Of a stretch of DNA of 64,000 bases, positions 35,874 to 44,052 are shown piece by piece (the first letter of the stretch is position 1; each line of letters opens with the position of its first letter). The DNA is from an uncultured Lachnospiraceae bacterium (GTDB lineage: Bacteria > Bacillota > Clostridia > Lachnospirales > Lachnospiraceae). The stretch covers positions 23,847-87,846 of the forward strand of contig CALGVA010000019.1 of NCBI GenBank assembly GCA_937920345.1. Reading direction: 5' to 3'. The position numbers and the translations under genes are program-made. The notes under the pieces are model-generated. The model was not told where the DNA came from. It saw only the letters and a list, made by a program, of their open reading frames with translations, and did no database searches.

Positions 35874-36848
35874 TTATTTGTCATAAAATACCAGTGTCAG
35901 TCTTTCATTAATGACTTCTGTCCTGCCTGTCTGCCGATATCCCATTTTCTCATAGAGATGACAGTTTTCAGGCTCCTGCAGAATCGTGTCGAGTTCCCAG
36001 TTTTCTTTGCCGTGTATCTCTTCACACAGCCGGATCGCCTCCTGCGCAATGCCCCTCCCTCTAAATGCCGGCAATATAAACAGCGGGGAAATCCGCTTGC
36101 CTGCTCCGGGTTCTTTTCTGTCTACTATACGAATCGCACCGGCTTTCTGCTGTCCGATACAGATAAAATAGTAAAAAGTAAATTCCTGTTTCAAACGCGC
36201 CTCGACTTTTTCCACGGTTTCACTGCCCGGATTGGTATCAAAATCCTGATATTTCTCTAACAATTCCCTGAAGGCTTCTATCTGCATGGCATGTATTTCC
36301 GCTGCGTCGCAGACATGCGCCCTTAATAACTTCGTTTCCATAGATTCTTGTGCAGGCACTCTGCATTTTTCCAGCCGATAGTGCTGTTCCTCATCCAGCT
36401 CCTTAACACCGTTTTTATGATCGTACCCTTTTTTCCGGTAAAATTCCACTGCGGTAATGGACGCCGGAATCTCTATTCTTTCTGCTCTGAGAAACAGCGG
36501 ATCGGTTTCAAGTGTATCAACGATATAGCTGCCGATCCCCTGCCCGTGTAATTCCGGCAGCACGAAGATCGTGAGCAGTATGCTTTCCGTCGGGCTTCCC
36601 CAGAAACTGGATATGGAGCCGACGCCCGCAATCCTGTCCTCATTCCAGAACACATACACGTGCGCGTATCCCGCCACACCCTGAAACCACTTGACATCGT
36701 GCGTGGCAGCTATTGCCTCTATCGCTTCCTCTCCGTAATCTTTCACATTTACCTCTCTGAAATTTCTGATGATCAGATTGACGATTTCTTCCGCATTGTT
36801 CTCCTCATAGGGTTTGACAATGACTTCTGTTCCGTTTGTTAATTTCAT
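35874..36848 (-). CDS. Tandem GNAT-domain acetyltransferase under attenuation control
   Basis: 324-residue fusion of two GNAT domains. The start at 36848 follows AAGGGGA by 5 bases. Domain 1 (about 1-150) has the acetyl-CoA loop LPELHGQGIGSYIVD (about 98-112); domain 2 (about 170-324) has LPAFRGRGIAQEAIRL near 270 and ends with a YEKMGYRQTGRTEVI signature. The substrate is unknown; two-domain GNATs include aminoglycoside, mycothiol-type and peptide acetylating enzymes. Its 5' leader carries a promoter, a short leader peptide and mutually exclusive hairpins ending in a terminator just before the ribosome site. Expression is therefore probably induced by ribosome stalling, as for many resistance genes to translation inhibitors. 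Confidence 0.88.
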   Translation of the reverse strand: MKLTNGTEVIVKPYEENNAEEIVNLIIRNFREVNVKDYGEEAIEAIAATHDVKWFQGVAGYAHVYVFWNEDRIAGVGSISSFWGSPTESILLTIFVLPELHGQGIGSYIVDTLETDPLFLRAERIEIPASITAVEFYRKKGYDHKNGVKELDEEQHYRLEKCRVPAQESMETKLLRAHVCDAAEIHAMQIEAFRELLEKYQDFDTNPGSETVEKVEARLKQEFTFYYFICIGQQKAGAIRIVDRKEPGAGKRISPLFILPAFRGRGIAQEAIRLCEEIHGKENWELDTILQEPENCHLYEKMGYRQTGRTEVINERLTLVFYDK

Positions 36849-36869
36849 AAATATCCCCTTTCTAAACAC

Positions 36870-36901
36870 AAAAAAACACCAAACATACGATATGTCTGGT
36901 G
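36870..36901 (-). terminator. Attenuator terminator before the tandem GNAT gene
   Basis: On the minus strand CACCAGACATA (36901-36891) pairs with TATGTTTGGTG (36887-36877), 11 pairs with one G-T, 3-base loop, followed by seven T (36876-36870). It stands only 22 bases before the start codon of the gene it precedes, so it must be read through for expression. Confidence 0.85.
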
Positions 36902-37025
36902 CATTTCTAAAAATTCGGCGCTTCAACAGCATTCTATATGATTCTGACTCACATTTACCGATTCCCGTGCACAGACATATCAGACCTACCTGCGTAACTG
37001 TGCACCCGACCGGTTCACAATCACT
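36902..37025 (-). promoter_or_regulatory. Antiterminator and anti-antiterminator leader segment
   Basis: Minus strand. GTGCACAG (37007-37000) and CTGTGCAC (36984-36977) form a hairpin. Its 3' side overlaps GATATGTCTG (36991-36982), which is perfectly complementary over 10 bases to CAGACATATC in the terminator's 5' arm. Forming the upstream hairpin frees the terminator; opening it allows the antiterminator pairing. This is the classic attenuator layout. Confidence 0.75.
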
Positions 37026-37088
37026 TTAAGTACGTCTGTCATACATGTACATATAGTGCATGGTAAAATGTAAGTTCTTCATTTTCAT
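37026..37088 (-). CDS. Leader peptide of the tandem GNAT attenuator
   Basis: A 20-codon open frame from ATG (37088-37086) to TAA (37028-37026), with AGGAG just upstream; the second Met codon at 37082 has the better spacing. The peptide is rich in Met, Tyr, His and basic residues (…HYMYMYDRRT). It sits between a good promoter and the attenuator hairpins, with its stop 18 bases before the first hairpin arm. Its role is presumably to stall or release the ribosome and so choose between terminator and antiterminator. It is too short for ordinary gene finding. Whether a drug, an amino-acid shortage or another signal causes stalling is unknown. Confidence 0.7.
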   Translation of the reverse strand: MKMKNLHFTMHYMYMYDRRT

Positions 37089-37109
37089 GTTCTCCTGAAT
37101 TTTCTTAAT

Positions 37110-37138
37110 AAACTATCACAATTCTTTGCATGTGTCAA
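37110..37138 (-). promoter_or_regulatory. Promoter of the attenuated GNAT gene
   Basis: Consensus -35 TTGACA (37133-37138), 17-base spacer, -10 TAGTTT (37110-37115) with an extended TG just before it. The start near 37103 gives a leader of about 255 bases. Confidence 0.7.
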
Positions 37139-37215
37139 GGAGGTATGGTTGAAAATCACCTGAAAATTCATACCGAAAGATGATCTTCCAGTTGATCGGA
37201 CTTTGGTCTGTCACC

Positions 37216-37710
37216 TCACCCTTGCACCACTTCGCTGAGTTTCTCCACACTGCAGCCCTTGCCTGCATAATATTGCAGCATTTCTGCAATCTTCCGTTTG
37301 TCATAGCTGGTAATACAATCTGACAGCACATGCACGGTGTAGCCTGCCTTAGCCATATTATAGCAGGTGGATTTTACACATGCTATGGCGTCGGCACCGG
37401 CAATATAGAATTCATTGATTTCGTTCCTGCATATGAAATCGGCAAACGCTTCGCTTGTCAACGCATTTCCTTTGGTTTTCGTGAAAATGTTCCCGGATAC
37501 AATCTGCATCTCCGCCACCAGTTCTTCACCACGAGTGCCCGGCTTAAAGGTTCTTGTTCCGGCTGACAGATTATTATGCCTGATATAAACCACATGAATA
37601 TTGTGGGCCGCCGCCCATTCAATGGCAGTGTTAATATTGCCGATGATTTCCTTGTAATTTTTTGTAATATCGTTTTGAATGTCAATGACGACAAGTGCCT
37701 TGTTTTGCAT
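37216..37710 (-). CDS. Cysteine hydrolase (isochorismatase family)
   Basis: 164 residues. The start at 37710 follows GGAGG by 6 bases. The catalytic triad of isochorismatase-like hydrolases is present: D10 in LVVIDIQND, a lysine in FTKTKGNALTS (K78 or K80) and C111 in GADAIACVKSTCYNMAKAGY. Family members hydrolyse nicotinamide, N-carbamoyl compounds or isochorismate; the substrate is not determined here. It is divergent from a WYL regulator at 37969, a frequent pairing for local regulation, but a MITE-like element now lies between them. Confidence 0.87.
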   Translation of the reverse strand: MQNKALVVIDIQNDITKNYKEIIGNINTAIEWAAAHNIHVVYIRHNNLSAGTRTFKPGTRGEELVAEMQIVSGNIFTKTKGNALTSEAFADFICRNEINEFYIAGADAIACVKSTCYNMAKAGYTVHVLSDCITSYDKRKIAEMLQYYAGKGCSVEKLSEVVQG

Positions 37711-37803
37711 GGTCTTCCTCCATTTTCTTTCGTTGATTTGCCTGCTCATTTATTGTAATATATAATTGTTGACAGCAATATGGCAATAATCCAAAGTTTT
37801 TTC

Positions 37804-37945
37804 TGTAACAGTTCAACCTTGCACTATTCCGCGAGTAAAATCGCTCTGTATGCGATTTTATGAGTTGTGAAAGCGCCAAAATGCGACTTTGGAGCATTTT
37901 GTGTGCATCAGGAGTGACAGTGAAGCCGAAGGCTGAACTGTTACA
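37804..37945. mobile_element. MITE-like palindromic element
   Basis: 142 bases bounded by perfect 12-base inverted repeats TGTAACAGTTCA / TGAACTGTTACA. Inside are two further hairpins: TAAAATCGC/GCGATTTTA (about 37835-37860) and CAAAATGC/GCATTTTG (about 37877-37902). A possible 6-base target duplication TTTTTC flanks it (37798-37803 and 37946-37951), though T-runs make this weak. There is no coding capacity. It lies 23 bases upstream of the WYL gene start and so probably shapes or replaces that gene's promoter. Confidence 0.7.
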
Positions 37946-37968
37946 TTTTTCTGAAAGACGGCTGCATA

Positions 37969-38907
37969 ATGAAAATAGACAGACTTGTTAGTATTATTAT
38001 GATACTTCTTAACAGAGAACGAATCGGTGCGCAGGCATTGGCAGATCTGTTTGAAGTATCGCCCCGCACAATCTACCGGGACATAGACGCCATTAATATG
38101 GCAGGCATTCCTGTCCGCTCGACATCAGGTGTCGGCGGCGGCTTTGAAATCATGCAGGAATATAAACTTGATAAAAAGTTTTTTTCGGCGGATGAACTTT
38201 CTGCTATTTTAATGGGGCTTACCAGCCTGTCCGACCTGGTAAGGGGCGACGAACTGATTCATGCACTTGCAAAAGTCAAGAGTTTTATTCCCGCCGACAG
38301 AGCGGAAGAAATTGAATTAAAGGCTAATCAGATACGCATAGATTTAAGTGCATGGATGGGTAACAGAAACATACAGGTATATTTAGAAATGATTAAAACG
38401 GCTTTACAGGAGCGCCGGCTGCTCTCATTTGAATATGTAGCGCACCATGGAAATAAAACCGCACGGACAGTCGAGCCGTATCAGCTTGTGCTGAAAAACA
38501 GTCACTGGTATTTCCAGGGCTACTGCTGTAAAAGAAATGATTTTCGTTTATTCAGACTGTCCCGCATATCAAACCTGCAGATAGAAAAAGAAACTTTTCT
38601 GCCGCGGGATTTTCAAAAAACAAGTTTAAAATTCGAGGAAATCTTCGAAACCGTACCAATAAGAATAAAACTCCGCATTCATAAATCTGTTATGGACAGG
38701 GTACTCGATTATTGTTCCTATGAACATTTTTCGCCTGCTGACGACGGATATTACATTGTTGATTTTCCATTTATCGAGAATGATTACAACTATGATCTTC
38801 TTCTTGGTTTCGGGTCAAAATGTGAGTGTTTAGAGCCGCTGCATATCCGTACGGAGATGAAACGCAGAATACATGAATTGGCTGCCATATATAGAAATCA
38901 GAGTTAA
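37969..38907 (+). CDS. WYL-domain HTH regulator (YobV type)
   Basis: 312 residues. The winged helix at 1-60 reads RLVSIIMILLNRERIGAQALADLFEVSPRTIYRDIDAINMAGIPV. The WYL domain (about 140-215) has LSFEYVAHHGNKTARTVEPYQLVLKNSHWYFQGYC and FRLFRLSRI, followed by a WCX domain. It probably regulates the divergent cysteine hydrolase gene. Ribosome site is weak (AGACGG), and the MITE-like element ends 23 bases before the ATG, which is unusual for a regulator's promoter region. It is more AT-rich than the other WYL gene in this window. Confidence 0.9.
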   Translation: MKIDRLVSIIMILLNRERIGAQALADLFEVSPRTIYRDIDAINMAGIPVRSTSGVGGGFEIMQEYKLDKKFFSADELSAILMGLTSLSDLVRGDELIHALAKVKSFIPADRAEEIELKANQIRIDLSAWMGNRNIQVYLEMIKTALQERRLLSFEYVAHHGNKTARTVEPYQLVLKNSHWYFQGYCCKRNDFRLFRLSRISNLQIEKETFLPRDFQKTSLKFEEIFETVPIRIKLRIHKSVMDRVLDYCSYEHFSPADDGYYIVDFPFIENDYNYDLLLGFGSKCECLEPLHIRTEMKRRIHELAAIYRNQS

Positions 38908-38926
38908 AAGGGAGCGCCGCTCCCTT
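38908..38926. terminator. Short hairpin shared by convergent genes
   Basis: AAGGGAGC-GCC-GCTCCCTT, 8-base perfect stem directly after the WYL stop (+) and overlapping the stop codon of the minus-strand gene ending at 38925. A T-run is lacking, so termination strength is uncertain. Confidence 0.5.
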
Positions 38927-40535
38927 ACAACGCATCGATCACGCCCCGGACACCCTGTTCCTCATAGATCGCCTTATAATATGCCACCTCGTCCCTGATC
39001 AGCTCATCGATCACCTGCATACCCAAAAGTTCCACCGGCGCTTTGTCATCAGTCATGATATAATTTCCCGCCTCATAGGCCGTCAGATTCTCCGCCACCG
39101 CCGCCATCATTGCGGACAGATTCTCGTCCGTAAGCTGCTCCCTGTGAACCGCCAGATGATCGAGCATACGCGGATTGTCGGAGGCAAACAGTTCCCTGTT
39201 GGTGGAGCCCTTCACATCCACGGTGTAAACTTCTCCGAACACACTGCTGATGGTATCTGCAAGATGTTCGTTGATGCTGCCCGCGCCGCTGCCCCGCATA
39301 TTCATATTGACCACCATCACGCCGTCTTCTGTCAGGTGATCCTTTACCAGTGTAAAAAATTCCACGGAAGACATCTGGAACGGAATGGTGATATCCTGAT
39401 AGGCGTCCACCATGATCACATCATATTTCCCGTCGATGGCATTCAGATACGCCCTGCCGTCATAAGTCGTCACATTCACATCTTCGGGCAGTTCAAAATA
39501 TTCCCGCGCCAGATCCGTGATCTTCTCGTCGATCTCCACACCTTCGATTTCCATATCACCGTAATAATTGCGGCACTGATGGGCATATGTCCCCGTCCCC
39601 ATACCAAGGATCAGCACATTGCAGTCGCCGGGCTCATCCTGTCCGGTCATTAACGGCGCCGCCATGGCATAATCATAATACATTCCCGTCAGACCTTCAT
39701 TTTTCATCAGAATAGACTGTACCCCGAACAGGACATTTGTGGATAATATGACACTTCTGTCGGTTTCTTTCACCTGCAGATAATTGTAGACAGACTCTCC
39801 TTCGAATGTCAGGCCGCTCTCCCAGAAAGCAAAGCTGTTCGAATGCCCCAGGATACAGCACAGCAGAAATATGCCTGCCGAGACCGCACTCTTTACCGCA
39901 CCTCTTTTACCGCTGATAAAATAGGTTAGGGCAAGCGCCAGCAGGATACCCGCAAAAATCAGAAATGTAACGGAAGTTCCCACCGCCGGAATGGAGATGA
40001 AGGTAGGCACAAAGGTTCCAATAATACTGCCGATGGTGTTAAAAGCGCCCAGCGTTCCCACAACCTTACCGCTGTCTTCCAGACTCTCCACCGAATATTT
40101 CGCCAGAGAGGGCGTCACCGTCCCCAGCAGGAACAGCGGAAACACGAAGATCACCATACACGCCGCAAATGCCGCCCAGATCAGGAAGTTCGTATTGACC
40201 GCAAAAATCAGCAGCGCGGAGATTCCCAGAATCACATATTTGCCCGCCACCGGAATTGCAGCGATCCAGATTGCGGCGATCAGAATCCTGCCGTAGAGCC
40301 TGTCCGGATTGGGGTTCCTGTCCGCACTGCGGCCGCCGTATATATTCCCCAGCGCCATGGCGATCATGATCGTTCCTATGATAATCGTCCACACGATCTG
40401 GGAAGAACTGAAATAAGGCGCCAACAGCCTGCTGGCGCCCAGTTCCACTGCCATCACCGACATACCCGCGAAGAACTCCGTCAGATAGAGAAACAGTTTA
40501 TTTTTTAGAATTGGTGCTGTATTGATTGTACTCAT
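38925..40535 (-). CDS. Membrane protein fused to spermidine-synthase-like domain
   Basis: 536 residues. The start at 40535 follows GAAGGG. The N-terminal half (about 10-230) has about seven transmembrane helices (LYLTEFFAGMSVMAVELGASRLLAPYF...) of the type seen in 'fused MFS/spermidine synthase' proteins. The C-terminal half (about 255-510) is a Rossmann methyltransferase-like fold: NVLILGMGTGTYAHQ, VEIDEKI, VTTYDGRAYLNAIDGKYDVIMVDAYQD. The D-x-Y-Q-D at the active site departs from the canonical DSSDP of SpeE, so polyamine synthesis is uncertain. Polyamine production with export, or methyl/aminopropyl transfer to an envelope molecule, are the options. Confidence 0.8.
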   Translation of the reverse strand: MSTINTAPILKNKLFLYLTEFFAGMSVMAVELGASRLLAPYFSSSQIVWTIIIGTIMIAMALGNIYGGRSADRNPNPDRLYGRILIAAIWIAAIPVAGKYVILGISALLIFAVNTNFLIWAAFAACMVIFVFPLFLLGTVTPSLAKYSVESLEDSGKVVGTLGAFNTIGSIIGTFVPTFISIPAVGTSVTFLIFAGILLALALTYFISGKRGAVKSAVSAGIFLLCCILGHSNSFAFWESGLTFEGESVYNYLQVKETDRSVILSTNVLFGVQSILMKNEGLTGMYYDYAMAAPLMTGQDEPGDCNVLILGMGTGTYAHQCRNYYGDMEIEGVEIDEKITDLAREYFELPEDVNVTTYDGRAYLNAIDGKYDVIMVDAYQDITIPFQMSSVEFFTLVKDHLTEDGVMVVNMNMRGSGAGSINEHLADTISSVFGEVYTVDVKGSTNRELFASDNPRMLDHLAVHREQLTDENLSAMMAAVAENLTAYEAGNYIMTDDKAPVELLGMQVIDELIRDEVAYYKAIYEEQGVRGVIDAL

Positions 40536-40680
40536 GACATTTTCCCTTCTTTGTCTTATGTCTCTTCCAGTACACCAGACGTACCTGTAACCGGAACGTG
40601 ATACACTGGCTCTTTTATTAACCTTATTTCCAAGTATATACAAATTTTCATGTATTTACCACGAAAATATTTGCAGAGAA

Positions 40681-40775
40681 GTAAATTTGCTTCGCAAGAT
40701 CAGCAAAACAGGAAAAGCATGTTCGCGAAATCTTCTTTCCGGCCTCGTAAATCCGCACAGTTTCCTATACCATAA
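40681..40775. repeat. Intergenic repeat, GTAAATTTGCTTCGCAA family, copy 2
   Basis: Begins GTAAATTTGCTTCGCAA and ends TTTCCTATACCATAA like copy 1 at 19824; the middle differs and has a decayed second hairpin (GTTCGCGAA). It sits just 3' of sipL. Confidence 0.65.
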
Positions 40776-40776
40776 T

Positions 40777-42333
40777 TTACAGGCTCCCCTTCACCACCAG
40801 AATCTTATCGCCCGCATTGATCTCCTCGGTCACCAGTTCATTCACTTCCTTAAGCTGCGCGATCGGCACATAGTACCGCTTGCCGATATCCCACAGCGTA
40901 TCACCCTGTCCAGCGATATAAATCACCATGCCCGGCAGTTCGCTCAGCTTGTTCATATCCAGTTCTTCCACCTTGATATCCGTGATCAGATTGCTCTTTT
41001 GCACGGCAAACACGATTACCTTGAACTGCAGCGCAGCTTTGACATCCAGTTCATCATTATCCAGCATTGTTACCGTCAGCTGCTCTATGCTGTAATGCAG
41101 CTTGAAAATACTGGTCGGCGTGATGTTCTCAGCCTCAATCACGTATTGGAACGGAAGCACATTTCTCGTAGAATAAATTGATTTTGTACCGTTACTGCAC
41201 AGATACAGCGTGATAACCGTCAACGTTCCCGTAACGGCAATGCCGTTCTCCACGATCGCCTGCTCTTCGATCTGGATCTCGCCCTCGGAATGGATCAACT
41301 GGTACATGGGCATTTCCGGATTCTGTATCCTGGCATGTTCCGCGATTTTACACTTACCGCTTCCGCTCATCAGAAGACTCTTAAGCTGTACCTCTGTCGT
41401 CAGCGCCTCGATTTCCTTATCTACTCCATAGATGTCGGACAGCACCTCCCTGTTTTCTTCCTCATACAGATGAATGTCCAGATCCAGTACCGGCTCCACA
41501 CAGAAAACCCGCTCCTCGCCGTCGAAGTCCTGGCGCACTTCCACATTGCACTGCCCCAGACCGTAACGGATGTCCGGAATCATGTTTTCCCTGCAGCCGT
41601 GGCACTCGATAATGCCGCTGAAAGGCACCGTATTCTCATACCACAGTGTCCTGTCATTATCCCCTTCTCCTTCATACAGGAAAAAGGCTCTCATCTCACC
41701 CTGGATCGAAATTTTCTCTTCCAGCGCTTTAAATTCCACATGGTCAAAGGTAATATGGTGCCATATGGTCTGGAACACATTCGGCAGATTCCCCGACAGC
41801 TCCATCTCTTCTTTTAACCGGAAAATATCTTTCTTCTGCAGTACAAGCTGTACCACAGGATAAGTACGTTTACGGTACTCTAACGGCTCCTCATGATAAA
41901 TATCAACCGCAGTGTCCTGCTCCATATGCTCCTCCAGTTCCAGGCCGAAGGAAGCCACCGCCTGCACACTCAGTTTTCTTGAATTAATAAGTCCCACCGT
42001 CAGATCTTCTATGGTCCAGTCGGTCAATATCACGTCCCCGTTCGACACGCCTTCCATATTGACTCTCTCTTCAAAAGGAATCATCGCTTCCATACTGGCG
42101 CAGGTTCCTTCCATGTCTGTCAGATACAGTACGGACACAACCAGTCTGCCCCTTAAATTCACCACATTTTCACCGGCGCGTATCTCCTCCATGATGATCT
42201 CGCCCTTACTGTTTAACAGATAGCTGGCATCGGGCTTGTTATCTGATATATTTACATCTTCTTCCAATACGACTTGCGTGCCGGCTCTGCTGCTGATCCG
42301 ATCCATATGTATCTTCTTTTTTACTAATTCCAC
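40777..42333 (-). CDS. sipL: Spore coat/cortex morphogenesis protein SipL (DUF3794 x3 + LysM)
   Basis: 518 residues, close to the 521 of C. difficile SipL. Starts at GTG 42333, with GGAGG nine bases upstream. Repeated DUF3794 (SpoIVA-interacting) domains are visible by the recurring pattern NxxGxIxV/LTVxxLYL (VVNLRGRLVVSVLYL; KISIQGEMRAFFLYE; IAVTGTLTVITLYL). A C-terminal LysM domain (about 465-515) reads YIAGQGDTLWDIGKRYYVPIAQLKEVN. SipL works in the mother cell, binding SpoIVA through its LysM domain to localise the coat on the forespore; it replaces Bacillus SpoVM/SpoVID functions in Clostridia. A sigma-E-type promoter lies immediately upstream (42366-42395), as expected for mother-cell expression. 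Confidence 0.9.
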   Translation of the reverse strand: MELVKKKIHMDRISSRAGTQVVLEEDVNISDNKPDASYLLNSKGEIIMEEIRAGENVVNLRGRLVVSVLYLTDMEGTCASMEAMIPFEERVNMEGVSNGDVILTDWTIEDLTVGLINSRKLSVQAVASFGLELEEHMEQDTAVDIYHEEPLEYRKRTYPVVQLVLQKKDIFRLKEEMELSGNLPNVFQTIWHHITFDHVEFKALEEKISIQGEMRAFFLYEGEGDNDRTLWYENTVPFSGIIECHGCRENMIPDIRYGLGQCNVEVRQDFDGEERVFCVEPVLDLDIHLYEEENREVLSDIYGVDKEIEALTTEVQLKSLLMSGSGKCKIAEHARIQNPEMPMYQLIHSEGEIQIEEQAIVENGIAVTGTLTVITLYLCSNGTKSIYSTRNVLPFQYVIEAENITPTSIFKLHYSIEQLTVTMLDNDELDVKAALQFKVIVFAVQKSNLITDIKVEELDMNKLSELPGMVIYIAGQGDTLWDIGKRYYVPIAQLKEVNELVTEEINAGDKILVVKGSL

Positions 42334-42365
42334 AAAAATAAACCTCCATGCGTATACTTAATATA

Positions 42366-42395
42366 AGTGTATGCCGCATAGAGGTTGTATATGAT
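42366..42395 (-). promoter_or_regulatory. Sigma-E-type sporulation promoter of sipL
   Basis: On the minus strand the -10 CATACACT (42366-42373) matches the sigma-E consensus exactly; the -35 ATCATATA (42388-42395) is 14 bases away. A hairpin of ATGCGTATACTTA type overlaps the transcript start. Confidence 0.7.
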
Positions 42396-42424
42396 TTATA
42401 ATTTCATCCCGTATGATCTCATAT

Positions 42425-43405
42425 CTATTCCATCCATTTGAAATCTTCCGGCTCCGCGTTTTTCTTCCTGTCACTAACCAGCGTAAGGTCATCCGTATAT
42501 TGCCCCGTTTTATAATCGAAAATAAGAATCCGGTACGGCTCCTCCAGCGAGATCCAGATATTCAGATCCAGCAGCGCAAAATCTCCGTGCATGGCAAGCT
42601 GGTCGTTGAACCACCAGTAATACGAATCCTCCCCGATCATCGTGGTTACATCATATGCAACGCCTTCCTGACCATCCACGGTCTCCATTCCCTTGCAATA
42701 ACCGAGCGCGTCCTTCTCCTGATCCAGTCCGGGCACACGACTGTAGATTTCCGCCTCCAGTTCCGCAAGCTTCTCGTTATGGTCGTGCTTCCAATGATAT
42801 ACCTGTGTCCGGTTATACCCCGGCCCGGCCTGATAGACCACACAGCCCTTCGCGTCAGGAACAGTCACGGAGAACTCCGCCTGCTCCTGTCTGTCTGGCA
42901 AAAACGGTAAAGTTTCTGCCACATAGACGAACATATTCACCACAAACGGTTCGTCCTCACTTTCTTTGCAGACCACTCTGCTGACACGAAAACCGGACAT
43001 GTTCAGCCTGCCGTTCAATTCCAGACTTCCGTTCTCCTCGTCATAGACATAGTCTGTGATCTCCACAGGTCCGGAAGATATAACGCTCCCTGTCACATAA
43101 ACCTTTCCCAGAACCGCCGCCAGACATACCATCAGCAGACCCGCGGCAATTCCTGCCGCCAGCTTCAGCTTCTTTGTGCGCCGGCGCAGCTTTTTAAACC
43201 CGTCGAGCGCTCTCTGCTCCCGCTGTATCATTCCGACCTGCGTTTCTTCCTGCAGTTTCTCTGTCATTGTCCCGCAGGTTAAGCGACAGTCTTCACATCT
43301 CTCCAAATGTTCTTTTATCACGTTAGTGCCCGCCTCACTCAAGATCCCGTCTATATATCCCGGCAGCAGATCTTTGATAATATCACAAGGATACTCTCTA
43401 TCCAT
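42425..43405 (-). CDS. Membrane-bound anti-sigma factor, zinc-finger (zf-HC2) type
   Basis: 326 residues. The N-terminal cytoplasmic zinc-finger anti-sigma domain has the HxxxCxxC motif in EHLERCEDCR (about 33-42), preceded by the helix CDIIKDLLPGYIDGILSE. A basic stretch KKLRRRTKKLK (about 71-81) leads to one transmembrane helix (about 83-104), then an extracytoplasmic domain to the end. It should hold the ECF factor encoded just upstream inactive until a signal is received outside. The start may be ATG 43405 or GTG six bases earlier; AGGAG is in range of both. It lies 134 bases after the sigma gene on the same strand. Confidence 0.87.
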   Translation of the reverse strand: MDREYPCDIIKDLLPGYIDGILSEAGTNVIKEHLERCEDCRLTCGTMTEKLQEETQVGMIQREQRALDGFKKLRRRTKKLKLAAGIAAGLLMVCLAAVLGKVYVTGSVISSGPVEITDYVYDEENGSLELNGRLNMSGFRVSRVVCKESEDEPFVVNMFVYVAETLPFLPDRQEQAEFSVTVPDAKGCVVYQAGPGYNRTQVYHWKHDHNEKLAELEAEIYSRVPGLDQEKDALGYCKGMETVDGQEGVAYDVTTMIGEDSYYWWFNDQLAMHGDFALLDLNIWISLEEPYRILIFDYKTGQYTDDLTLVSDRKKNAEPEDFKWME

Positions 43406-43539
43406 ATGCACTCATCTCCTTTTCCATTTTTATCCATACCTGCTTCTGAAGCATACACCGCTGTCCTTTTTGTCAATCGGATTCTATCCTTCGTCCGCTT
43501 CCTGCTTCCATGTGTTTCACCTCACCGTCCGCACACTGC

Positions 43540-44052
43540 TCATATCATGTCTGACAGATATGCCTTCAGCTTTTGTTTGGCCCGGTAGAAAACCGTCCGG
43601 CACCAGTTCTCACTTTTTCCCATGATCTCACCAATCTCCCGAAACGAAAGATCTCCGGTCATGCGGTACAGCACCACCTCACGTTCCGGTTCCGCCAGAT
43701 GGTGGATTGCCTGATAAAGTTCCTTTCTGTCCTCCTGCTGTAATACATCGCACTCGCCGTCCCGCGCCTTCTGATCGGGTATATACTCCGTCAGTTCCAC
43801 CGTCTCCATGCGCTTCTTTTTACGCAGTTCCTGATACAGAATATGTCTGGCGATCTGGCAGAGCCAGACTGATAATTTGCAGGAGCCGTCATAGCGGTGA
43901 ATGGAAGTGACCGCCCGCAGGAAAGTTTCCTGCATAAGTTCCTCAGACCATTGCGCATCATGGGTATAGGAATACAGGAAACGGTACACCAGACTGGCAT
44001 ATTCCTGATAGACGGAATCCATATCTATGCTGTTTTCATCCGGTTTCCGCAT
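43540..44052 (-). CDS. ECF-type RNA polymerase sigma factor
   Basis: 170 residues. The start at 44052 follows GGAGG by 7 bases. Region 2: LVYRFLYSYTHDAQWSEELMQETFLRAVTSIHRYDG; region 4: LAEPEREVVLYRMTGDLSFREIGEIMGKSENWCRTVFYRAKQKL. It is partner of the zinc-finger anti-sigma factor immediately downstream. Regulon unknown; this type often answers envelope stress in Clostridia. Confidence 0.9.
   Translation of the reverse strand: MRKPDENSIDMDSVYQEYASLVYRFLYSYTHDAQWSEELMQETFLRAVTSIHRYDGSCKLSVWLCQIARHILYQELRKKKRMETVELTEYIPDQKARDGECDVLQQEDRKELYQAIHHLAEPEREVVLYRMTGDLSFREIGEIMGKSENWCRTVFYRAKQKLKAYLSDMI

Noticed and set aside
36849..36932. 28-codon N-terminal extension of the tandem GNAT protein
   Set aside because: It would translate through the attenuator terminator; the ATG at 36848 has AAGGGGA and directly opens the GNAT domain.
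36902..37025. T-box or metabolite riboswitch before the tandem GNAT gene
   Set aside because: No T-box sequence or specifier loop is seen; the leader peptide with competing hairpins explains the region better.
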